From: Saccoglossus kowalevskii
Taxonomy: Eukaryota > Hemichordata > Enteropneusta > Harrimaniidae
Length of the DNA stretch: 50,696 bases
Assembly: GCF_000003605.2 (NCBI RefSeq)
Contig: NW_003147782.1
Coordinates: forward strand, 106,724 to 157,419
Direction: 5' to 3'
Every line of letters begins with the position of its first letter. The stretch's first letter is position 1. Shown here piece after piece: positions 14,135 through 24,951 of the stretch. The notes under the pieces are model-generated. The model was given only the letters and a program-made list of their open reading frames with translations, was not told where the DNA came from and searched no databases. A program made the translations under genes and the position numbers.

Positions 14135-16418
14135 ATGGTTATCACGCATATTCTTTGGTTTTCCCTGCCTCGGTAGCGTATCTAATGATTTTAATTTCTG
14201 CTTTCTAAATTTGTGAATTAGAATTTTACTTTCAGCCAAATTTGTAGAGCAAATAATTAATATTTGTTTTAAGGGAGGAACTCAGAGTGCAAATATCATC
14301 GAACTCTTCATTTTGCCGTAATTGATTAGATGATGTAGCCTTCAACTTCCGACTGGCATTGGCGTAAACAAATAACAATGTTCGTTGTGTGACGTAGAAC
14401 AGTGTGAATACAATAATCGACATAGTTATTGTTTTTCATTGTCAGCGGTGATTAGAGCACTATATGTTTGTTGTAATGTGCATTATTAACATATTTAGCA
14501 TGTGACGTTTCAAACCATCATCCATCGTTTTCGTCGAATACTATTGCCTATATCGCATTCATGTGCCAGCTTTGGAAAAGACACGTTTCCATTGGTTTAA
14601 CAACACCGGGCGGAACTGTGCTCGTTGACAATGCATCTCGCCTGGGTGAACCGATGTAAGCAAGTTTATTTCATTCACCAATATTTAATGTTTTGCTACA
14701 TTTTACCACTCTAAAAACAAACCAGATAATTCAATGAAATATGGCCATAACATTTTGCCTGGATTGTCATCCATGAACTTGATTTCGATTGTTGTACACT
14801 AAACAAAACATCCGATGCCTTTTGTTCATAATCATACCACTGCGAACGTATATTGAATATGGCAACACTTGAATGAAGGGGTTCGTACTGCCCACTATAG
14901 GACGAGTGATATGCGCAAATAGTGGATGTGAAACCGTTTTTTATTGCCTAAATAATTAATAAGTGGGCAAACTATTGAGTGTACAGTCGGCAATGATATG
15001 TTAACCATGATCCCCATAGTTAATAAATACTGGGAAGGAAGTATTTTGACAGGAAAGACGATTTGCGATTTTTTATTATTCAAAAACAACATAGTATCAT
15101 TTTTTCCGTTTGCGAACGTCGAGGCTGAATGAAATATTCAATCACTAACCATTGTCAAATTTCTTCATGAATTAAGAGAGAGTGTTGCCAATCTTACCAA
15201 GCGATCAATACACACCTTGATTGCAATCTTATCACACATTTGGATCTGTATACATATTTTTTGTGCAATAACAATCATTATATTTTGATGTCTCCGGAAC
15301 CCATACGATTGTCAACCTGATAACACTATATTCTATAAATCAAAGTGTGGTACAAACATTTTCAAAAGTGTATTACAAAGCCAAATCTTGTACTTTTCGC
15401 ATCTAAATCAGGTCTCTCATGTACAATTTTTCAATCACAATACGAATTTACCTAACTATGAAGGTTGGTAATCATATTCCACGTAATATTGGTTTATTGG
15501 CCAATGTGTAGTGAGGTATCAGATGATCAGAACTCTGCTGCACCAGAACCGATAAATAACATCTAAGATTTTGTTGTTTTGTGGTCCTAAAAATATTTTT
15601 GGTAAAATGGACAATGTTTTTTTTGAAAGTCAACTGTTTTTATTGGAATGGGTGGAATCCAGGACGGATTCAATTATTCAAAACGCTTGTAATTTTACTT
15701 GAATGGTAATTTAGTGGCGGCCATTTTTAGTACTACTAGCATTAGACCTACTTGAGAAAAAAATGTTTATATAAATAATTTAATTGAATGTAAATGGTAA
15801 CACACCAAGCACTATAATTATATCTCCCAGTTCGTTTAACACATCTGTAATAGTGATATTGAACCTAACGTTATCACACTCATTGTCGCCTTTGGGAATT
15901 CTACTAATAGTTTCGTGTCATTTACACAGACAGCGTAACCCTCATTCTCATTGGTAACAGTCTACTGTTGATGCACACATGTGATAATTGTTGGCATGTA
16001 CATTTTAACTATCCATGCTATCTGTTTTAGTCTTAAAACAAGTGTGACCGACGGCAGGTGCGAAGGGGTTAAGTTACTCTATTCTGTACTTAAATCCATT
16101 TCTATAGACGACTCAAGTTTCGCGAACTGTTTGTAATGATCTGTCAGTCATACACCAGTCTTTTGTCAGACAGATCAAACCCTGCTTGTAACGTCAATAG
16201 AAAACGAAAGACGATTCCCACGTGTGTACAATACATATAATGTTGTCCTACAACATTACAATGTAATTGACAGCATCGCCTTGGGCTTTATCCCAGAGCT
16301 TCAAACGTCGTTAATAATTTCTAATGTTGCAAATATTTCTTACAATTCTTATTTATCAGCTTTCGCTATGCGCACGACATTTATACGTCTTTACGAAACG
16401 CGCTGTTTAGAATGACTA
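14135..16418 (+). other. Intron 1: no gene seen
   Basis: AT-rich non-coding sequence; no exon, RNA gene or bounded repeat could be supported. Confidence 0.45.
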
Positions 16419-16582
16419 ACACAATTGGAACTATTTCGGNNNNNNNNNNNNNNNNNNNNNNNNNNNNNNNNNNNNNNNNNNNNNNNNNNAAAACGAACAA
16501 ATAAAATATTTGTGTGAAAACAAACCATTACAGTAGCACACTTTAAGCGAATCCAATTATCCCGAAATAGTTCCAATTGTGT
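16419..16582. repeat. Inverted repeat flanking an assembly gap
   Basis: A perfect inverted repeat of at least 21 bp (16419-16439 against 16562-16582) encloses 50 N (16440-16489) and about 72 bp of known sequence. The 50-base gap looks like a default size. Either a foldback/MITE element collapsed the assembly, or two ends of a palindromic repeat were joined wrongly. Confidence 0.7.
16440..16489. other. Assembly gap (50 N)
   Basis: Unknown bases, lying directly inside the left arm of a perfect inverted repeat. Confidence 1.
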
Positions 16583-18332
16583 TGACTGTATTCAATACCT
16601 GTAAACTCAGCGTTCAATTGACAATTGGCAAGCCCTATAATATATATGTATCCCAGAACGTAAAAGATGTCAACAATCTTTGGCCACCATCATCAGTACA
16701 ATGGTTTTCAGAAGTCACGTTTCCTTGTAACACTTGATACAATCCTCTCATCTTGAGGGTGGACTAGCCCCTGATTGTATTAAATCATGTCCTTCAGCTT
16801 CGGACAAGATTTTTCTTATCCTGTATTAACCTTTTTCATGCCCTACTCTATAATATAGTATTCCATATAGGGAGCTAGTTGGTATAAAGCTGCATTAACA
16901 CAGCCACGCAGAGCAAGCGATTTACCGGCATTACTCACGTTGACACACACGTATATGTATTTATTTCTTAATCTGAATCACGATGGCTGACTGACAGCCA
17001 TGTAAGTTGTAACATCGCAAGGCAAACGACTACTCAACAACCAATAGTATCGTACGGACTTTAGACGCAACGACACAAACGGTGGGTTAAGATTCGCAGT
17101 GTGTACAGGGTTGTTCTTTTTATTCTTAATTGCACTTTCACATTATAGCTAGTATGCGCAGACATTCTTTCCTGTGCTGTGTATTTCCGTTTGCTGATCC
17201 GGAACGTCATAAGTCAACCTACTATAATTATTTATTTCAGAGAGCGGAAAGGCAGGCGCTTGTAGTTCGAAAACACAGCCTAATCGACCACACACTAATA
17301 AGATTGGCTGGCTTTGTGACTATTCGAAAGGTGCGTTATGTTTACTCCATACATATCTCGATGTCTATTCGTTTAAACGTGTGGTTAAACTTATCGCGAG
17401 TGTTCGTTAATGTGATTGGGTCATCCTGGTGTTGCATGTTGGGTACACAATATAACGTAACAATGTAACGTACGTACGTAAAATTAATATGCACAAGTTA
17501 TATCATCTTGCATGCTTTAGTTGTAACTATTAAATAATAAGCACTGACTTATGCTAATTTATGTATGTATGTGGTAAATTAATGCAAAAATATGGTATAA
17601 TTTATTATAGCTGTTTTATAACATATGCTGGTATGTGATGAGACATTCAAATTTTATATGGAACAACTTAATGTTAATTTACCATTTAGGTGATTACATT
17701 TTCAAAATCTTAGTTGTGTTCATTTATTTTTGTTCGCATCTGGTAGTGTTATAGTCATTAGCGTTTCCTCGAAAGTCGAATCTGTAATTCCTTGACATTG
17801 CCGGTAAATGTTTGAATCGTCATACCGTCATATATTGCGCAATGTACAGTCACGTTGTGCGTATTTGGCGAGCTAGTGGTTTGCGTTGTGAAACCCTCCA
17901 CGATCGTAATTGACGTAATTGGACACCATAAAACTACATATATTACAGTCGAGTACGAGTAACCCACACATTTGTCATAAATTCTCAGTATTTCAGATCA
18001 AATATACTCAAGCAGACGCAGATATGCATATGATGTAGAGAATCACTCATCAATCTTTCAACATATATAACTCATATGGGATAAATCATGAGCGAAAAAA
18101 AATGAAAACTACACGAGTTTATTAAATCTAATATTGTAGGGTCAAGGATTTGATATTCTGTTTGTTACAATTTCGCAGCCGTATTGGAAATGTCGTAAAA
18201 CGTTTCGAGGATGTATTGGTAATATAATTATTAATTCGGGATTCAATTTAAATTTTAACCGTTTGACAATCCATGAAAGTTAAATAAATTGTTCTAATTT
18301 TTAATAATAATCCAAGAAATAGTGTGTAAAAC
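16583..18332 (+). other. Intron 1: no gene seen
   Basis: Non-coding; the open frame at 17130-17468 has no recognisable domain. A short alternating ACGTACGTACGT stretch lies near 17468. Confidence 0.45.
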
Positions 18333-18790
18333 CACAGTCAGCTAGCGCACACGTGATAATAAAATAAATGCGATATTTACTATATGGGTCCGCCATCTTG
18401 AATGCGGCATAAAACTGAATACGAGACAATTTGTGAAACGCGTATTTCAGCTTCCTACAAATCAGGACAAGAATGTCAATCTTTCGGCCAAAATTGTCAT
18501 CTAACTATAAGGCCGTCGCTGATTGGCTGCTGAGCTGAAATCAAAATATTTGGTTTCAAATACCCCGGGAAAGTGTTCTATGTTCTTCGTGTAATTAGGT
18601 GTTTGTATTTTAGGGATTTGTCCACACAAAAACGACGAATTCGGCCGAATTTGGTTATCGGTTGGCTTAATATTACACTAACGGATCGTAATTCTGTGAA
18701 AGACTTTCATTTTATGCCGCATTCAAGATGGCGGCCACTATATAGTGATTATCCATTTATTTTATTGTCACGTGTGCGCAGCTGACTGTG
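18333..18790. mobile_element. Foldback/MITE element with arms of about 75-100 bp
   Basis: The left arm starts CACAGTCAGCTAGCGCACA (18333) and the right arm ends with its near-complement (TGTGCGCAGCTGACTGTG, ending 18790). The arms also share ATAAAATAAATG, CTATAT and the stretch CCGCCATCTTGAATGCGGCA, read at 18392-18411 and inverted near 18715-18737. The total is 458 bp with no transposase. The target-site duplication is unclear. The open frame at 18573-18785 lies in the right half and is not a gene. Confidence 0.85.
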
Positions 18791-18800
18791 TGTAAATCCA

Positions 18801-18821
18801 CCAATGTCTTGAGACATTGGC
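18801..18821. repeat. Small perfect palindrome
   Basis: CCAATGTCT-TG-AGACATTGG, a 9-bp stem with a 2-base loop, just outside the right end of the foldback element. Confidence 0.7.
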
Positions 18822-21800
18822 GTATTTTGTGATACTCAGAAATGATGTTAACAATTCAATCTGCTTGCATTGACCAATTAAATTACTTTTTTTGTTTATT
18901 CTATAACATGAAGATAATTATTACACTGAACTGTCATGATTATATAGGGTAAATATAAAGACACTACATGTAAGCTGCCACCTTCCATTCAACATATTAT
19001 ATGTGGAATTATTGCAATATTTTCAAATAGTAATACAAACTCTGAACTGTAAAAACATTAACACTAAAACTAACAATATTACTGACAGTAACAACAATAA
19101 TATTAAAAACATTAACAACAACACTAAAATTAACAACATCACTGACATAAAACAACAACAATAATAAACACATTAACAACACTAAAACTAACAACAGCAC
19201 TGACAGTAACAACAACACTAATAAAAAAAATGATAAATGTGGTTACTTCATTGAATTTCACACTGCATACTGCGAAACTTTTCTGAAAAGTATGGCATGT
19301 AAGCATTTACTTATAACTACCAATGATAACGCATACAAAAGCTTGCACTACGTAGTTGAAAAAGGTCAAGGGTTGCTATATACAAATAGTCGAATTAGCA
19401 AATGCATACAATAAAGGCAATTGAACTGAGTATTCGGGTTAATTGCATAACCGTCACCCTGTGACCCGTGTTTCAATCCTGTCACTACCGTAACTCCATT
19501 GTGTAGACTCAGCTGTCTTGGTGTAAAATATAAAAGGCTTTGAAAGTCGGTGAATTATGAAATTCTTCAAGATTGGGGTCACGATGTGTCTCTCATTAAT
19601 GTCTTGCCAGCGATCACATGTATTTTAGTGGCGTCATGTCTCAGTAGCTGACAGGTATCTCACCAGGAAACATATATTATGTCATAGCAGAATGCCTTCT
19701 ATTAGTAATGTAATTTGTATATTTTCCGATGCCGTGTCTATCAAACTCCATGAGTGTGCGGTAATAGAAATACACGGCTATGTGTTTTATCGGAATATAT
19801 AAGGGCGCTTGGGTTAAAGGCTTGGGTTAAAGGACGATGTTCTTTGCGCCTCATCGATATAGCTTTCATGCGACGTATGCATCGTTAGTATCTACATAAT
19901 ATATTGTTTGTTTACATAAGATTCGAACGCGAGCTGCATATCGACCACCAGTTAATGATAAACAAAATCTACAGGCAATATATGAATATACGAAGATATA
20001 TTTGTCTCGCTCTACGCTAAAGTCAATGTAGTATATGAGTTCATGTTGAATAATTCATCGTGTTGTGTATTATAATATTCGCTAAATTCCATATATGGAT
20101 ACGATTTGCATATTCATTTGCATACTCGTATGTAGTTAGAGGCGATGTACAACTGTGACAGTAATTACAATCAACTGAAGCTTCTACGTACATTTGATTC
20201 CAATCAGATTATATTTGTAACGTACCTCGTAGTCATTTGTAGCTAGACATTTAATTACAAAGAATTGATATGAAATTGTTATTGTCTGGGGTTTATAACG
20301 GTCGAGTTCAAAATTACAGACCCTGCTACCCGTTTGATGAGAACAACTTTTTTGTATGAACATATGCAAGAGAGATTGGAACTCAAGTTACATCGTGTTT
20401 ATTTATTTAGAGGGGGATAAAACATTCATCGTGTGGGAAGAGGTCGAAGTCAGTAAATAATTTTTACGTTAGCATAAAATCACAATTTTTTCTCAATCTC
20501 AGTCTGATAAACTGTGCTTTTAGAAAATGTCATTGTTATACTTTTATGCGTCGTTTACATTGATAACATCAAAAAATACAACAGATGATGCACGCAAATA
20601 GTCTTTTCGTTCACTGCAATTGACATGATAAATAGGAATACTTTCAACAGACACTGCTAGTGATTTATTTTATGCTATTACGAAAGGTTATCATTGTAAC
20701 AATGTATATTTCAAGGCTTTCAATTTTAATTATTCAATACTTATAATGAATTAGGCTTTACGTAAATTCACAGCCGTTGTTTGGTTGGTTTCTATGGTAA
20801 CATATGTAATTGTGCATGACGGCAGAGGCTAATAAACCATATATAACTGACATTTTCAGAAATTTATTATAACTGGAAAGTTTTATTACCGGTACTTCAA
20901 TTAGAAAAAATAATCAATATTACATATATATGATTTGCTTTCAAATTTACTGAATAAATATTTTATATAATTTATTAATAAGTCTGTTTTGCAGTCAGGT
21001 ATATAAGGTGGTTGTCGTAAACCAGAAATGTTTGTCTACTACTACAAACTACTAATACTAACGCTTCTGCCTATGTTCATTAGAAAACAATTACTAAAAA
21101 GTTTGTAAATATGTAAAATCCCACTTATATATTTGATTTCAAATATAGACCTAATGGCCATGTGACCTGAATACCCCAGCATATATATATATAATGTGCT
21201 CTAACAGTTTTGTAAATTTATCTAAGAAGTAGCAATCAATTCAACCACATGTGACCCGGGTCAATAATAATTACATAATCAACACTTCAAAACACATTTT
21301 ACTTTTCTATACTGACACATGACATCTATAATCGCACTCTATGTCAATGTCTACGATATAAGTATTGGTGTATTCTCTGTAAAACTGTAGCCCAGATTTT
21401 CCCCAACCTTTTTATCAGTTGTCAAAACGAGCAGACATTTTTGGGGATTATCATTGCAAATAACGACAATGAAATAATAATCAAGTATTATTTTATTTAA
21501 TAGCTGTAACCCTGAACCGCTTAGGCTTCGGTTATTGTATTTTCCAGGAGCAATATAGACGAATTCAAATTGTTTTAGTCATATGTCTAAAGCATTTAAG
21601 TGATTCGCACACTCGAGCATTAACTCAAATGGCAAAACTGTTTTTCAATCAGTTCGGTATATTCTTCTATCTGAATATAAGTATGTGTTTGGTTTGGGCG
21701 CTTATGATTTTCAGTTGACAACTTGTTGTCTCGCGTACAGTTAACGACATAATCGGACAAAAACCAATAGTTTAAATAAAATGTGTTTTTCAAATAATAT

Positions 21801-22113
21801 TGATGTTCAATAACTCTTTCTGTTCGAGTGTAGAAATGTGTTCCTGTAAATGTGCTTCAGTCACAGTTACACAGTCATCTAAAAATGTCTTTATCTCGAC
21901 ACAACAATTACAATAACATTTACATTATTCGTAATAAGAAGCTGGCATTGAGTTAATGGTGTGTACACCACTGCATATTTCAACACGTTCGACCGTTTCC
22001 ACATAATAGCACACACATTATACGAGTAGTGCTTTTGATTTAACGGTTCCTTAAAAGGTATTTAGCTGTTCACATGGCTTGTTAACACCCCCGGCACATT
22101 TCAACTAGTAGCT
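18822..22113 (+). other. Intron 1: simple repeats, no gene seen
   Basis: Apart from the degenerate ACA/ATT-rich tandem repeat at 19045-19230, this is plain AT-rich sequence. The open frame running antisense through the tandem repeat encodes low-complexity V/L/S only. Confidence 0.45.
19045..19230. repeat. Degenerate AAC/ATT-rich tandem repeat, about 3 units of 55-62 bp
   Basis: Each unit contains a form of ACATTAACAACACTAAAA, then CTAACAAC and CACTGACAGTAACAACAA. The three units start near 19049, 19107 and 19167. Confidence 0.75.
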
Positions 22114-22311
22114 ATGGCAACCGCGGAAGTCATAGAATTGAACAGAGTGGAAGTACTAGCCGGTTACAAAGTGAAAGAATCAACAGAGTGTATTCTGAAT
22201 ACCATACATGATATAGTCACATACACCAGTAGTCGTCCAAACTTTTACAAATATATCGTAGTCGTTAGCATACAGAAATCACGTTCATGCTCGGGGGATT
22301 TTGTTTGCTGA
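22114..22311 (+). pseudogene. Possible dynein light chain Tctex-type fragment
   Basis: The frame from 22114 reads like coding sequence. It resembles the C-terminal half of the Tctex1 light-chain fold: VEVLAGYKVKESTECILNTI would be the amphipathic helix region, and YKYIVVVSIQKSRS matches the family's conserved strand pattern (K-Y-I-V-x-x-x-I-Q-K). In intact proteins this strand is followed by a G..H..S.C.WD segment. Here the frame instead reads SCSGDFVC and stops, and no good GT donor is seen after the strand. So it may be a truncated retrocopy, an exon with an unrecognised donor, or chance. It lies inside the large intron of the LDL-A gene. Confidence 0.35.
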
Positions 22312-23004
22312 TTGCATTGATGTCAGTACTGATTTTGTTTCATGTATCATTGATGGGAATGTCTCAAATTAACGATTCAATTATTTTGTTCTACCTCAGT
22401 GTTATATATTTCAAATTAAACTTGAATATTTAATGCATTGTGTTGTCACTGTTTCACAATAATAAAATAATATAGTTCTCATGTAATTATTGGTTTCTCA
22501 TTGAGATTCACAAAAAAGTATAATAAAAATAATAAGTTAACCTACGTAAGGCGTAGATGCAGACTCGTGAGTGCAATGTATTGTTTTTCTATATTTGGAC
22601 AGTGTTGGCTACACACAGATCGAAACACTAAGGTATAAATGATTGTTTTTGTTTCAACATAGACATTATCTACGTTTTGGTTCTTCAGTTGGCGATAGCG
22701 TTTCAAACTTAATCGCTCCAGGAGATTTTGTCCATTGGATTTGATGTCTACTAGGTGATGTGTTTTCCAACAAAAAAAAACGTACAGATTGTGTTAAAAT
22801 ATGTTTTGTTCCCAGATATAGTGATACCACAAGTGTGTCATATTTGGGTATAGTTAAGTACGTGACTAGCACGCGGCACATTGCTTCAAGAGAACAAAAC
22901 ACAAGCAACAATCCTAGAGGCCGCTTAAACTAGACATCAACATAGTGTGAAATTTCACAAGAGATGAAGGGGAAACTCTATGAGCAATGAAGGTTCGAAA
23001 TTCC
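22312..23004 (+). other. Intron 1: no gene seen
   Basis: Non-coding sequence between the Tctex-like fragment and the minisatellite. Confidence 0.45.
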
Positions 23005-23562
23005 GCCAAGTCAAAAGAAGACAGGTTATCTACCTTTACAATATTTATATTGCAACTATAACTGTAGGTACAAGTCAAAAGAAGACAGGTTATCTACCAT
23101 TACAGTATTTATATTGCAACTATAACTGTAGGTACAAGTCAAAAGAAGACAGGTTAGCTACCTTTACAGTATTTATATTGCAACTATAACTGTATGTACA
23201 AGTCAAAAGAAGATAGGTTATCTACCATTACAGTATTTATATTGCAACTATAACTGTAGGTACAAGTCAAAAGAAGACAGGTTATCCACCTTTACAATAT
23301 TTGCAACTATAACTGTAGGTACAAGTCAAAAGAAGACAGGTTATCCACCTTTACAATATTTGCAACTATAACTGTAGGTACAAGTCAAAAGAAGACAGGT
23401 TATCTACCTTTACAATATTTGCAACTGTAACTGTATGTACAAGTCAAAAGAAGACAGGTTATCTACCTTTACAATATTTACAACTATAACTGTAGGTACA
23501 AGTCAAAAGAAGACAGGTTATCTACCTTTACAATATTTGCAACTATAATTGTAAAACTTCTA
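23005..23562. repeat. Minisatellite, 9 units in two length classes (64 and 59 bp)
   Basis: The core CAAGTCAAAAGAAGACAGGT recurs at about 23007, 23071, 23135, 23199, 23263, 23322, 23381, 23440 and 23499. The first four spacings are 64 bp and the rest 59 bp; the difference is a 5-base TATAT within the ATATTTATATTGCAAC part of the unit. There are no unique spacers, so this is not a CRISPR-like array. Confidence 0.95.
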
Positions 23563-24828
23563 ATAATATATATAAATTGTAGTAGGTAATTATAGTCTTT
23601 CGTAATTATTCATTATAACCTGACTCGTCAGTCAGTGAGTGGACAGGTTTCTATCCTCACAGTACTTGTCTGTGTATGTTATCAATTCATGTTAGAATCC
23701 CAAAAATTAAACCGACATGTAATGACGTCACCTAGGACAAGCCATTCAATAAATGATGTGAATCAGTAATTATTGGAGGGTGATGGTTAGGTATCAACGC
23801 ATAGCAGCAAATCCCTCATTAAACCATCACAATCTCAGCACACACTGTGTGCACCAGTTCTACTCATAAATAGGACGCTTGTTGCGCGACTGCTTCACTG
23901 CCTTTAGATTTATGTTGCTGTGTTTGAAATTATAAAATATTAACCGTCTAAATCACCGTATACCGGTTATTTTCAATTACTGGAACTACATTTCTAATTG
24001 CTAGTGATTCAATTTATTCATGGCCTGAATCAGTTCCTCAAAATGTAGAACATATTTATGCGATGAATGTGAATGCGAAGTATGTGATTGTCATATTGCA
24101 ATTGATCCAGCATTCAATAAGCTTACGCATGCGTAGACAAAGAGCACGCGGTACTCAATCTTATTGCACACTTATACTGATTTACCACACGTACCATGCA
24201 GTTACTCGACATACAGCCATGTAGTATTTTTCCATATCACACCTCCTGAGCGGCAAATCTGATCGACGCGCAGGAAAACAGAAAATGAGTTGTTTCAATT
24301 GTTGCATTTTCAGACACATATTCTGCATGTGTATTATTTAGATGAAAACGCAGCCTCTTTAATTTATCACAATTATCAAGTACCCCATCGTTTCATTTAG
24401 GATTGACAGAGATGGTGTGAATTATTTCTTAATTTCTATATATTCAGTTGATATGTTCAGTTGAATACTGAAAATCTGTTTCTTTTAATTATCAACCGTG
24501 AATGTACAATTATAGACAACACGGTAAAAACAGCATTGACGATAATTCAGCTGCTGGCGTCAAAATGCGTCAGAACAAAACACATACAGCACTACACACA
24601 ACACTCGCATATATATTGATTTATATCATACTAGTATCAATACGCGCTAAGTGAAAGTCACCATAAAATATGCATTCTTACTTATTTAGGTGTCGTTGTC
24701 ATTGCTGATGTTTGCCTGTAGTCTTAATGTATCGTAATTTTGTACGAAATACGTTATGTGTTCAATATTTCTATGATTATGCTGGATGTGATACTTCTAA
24801 ATATATTTCTTTTGTTTGACTGTTCCAG
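23563..24828 (+). other. Intron 1, distal part: no gene seen
   Basis: AT-rich intronic sequence ending in a pyrimidine-rich tract and the CAG acceptor of the second LDL-A exon. Confidence 0.5.
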
Positions 24829-24951
24829 GGCCAACGTGCAAATTCCGATGCAGTCCGTATGACGATACTATCATCGACGGATTTTCAGTATGTGATGGGT
24901 CCGTGGACTGTCCTAACGGAATCGACGAAAACGCTGATCTATGTAGTAAAC
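24829..24951 (+). CDS. LDL-receptor class A exon 2 of the same membrane protein
   Basis: This internal exon follows TTTGTTTGACTGTTCCAG. It enters in phase 1 and leaves in phase 1. The translation runs PTCKFRC, then SVCDGSVDCPNGIDENADLC, with the clear LDL-A calcium-site signature CDGSVDCPNGIDE and a terminal Cys. It has five cysteines; the usual third Cys, between RC and the VCDG, is replaced (the segment reads SPYDDTIIDGF). Two donors fit: GTATGT after 24951 (chosen, closer to consensus) and GTAAAC after 24945. They differ by 6 nt, both keep phase 1, and the longer form adds Ser-Lys. Spliced to the exon at 6790, the junction codon is Arg. Placing both exons in one transcript rests on strand, phase and domain type. 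Confidence 0.8.

Noticed and set aside
13856..14176. Open frame with (HSFI)n repeats
   Set aside because: Produced by the ATTC microsatellite; no other coding signal.
23005..23562. Possible CRISPR-like repeat array
   Set aside because: Units are contiguous with no unique spacers, and the sequence is from an animal genome.
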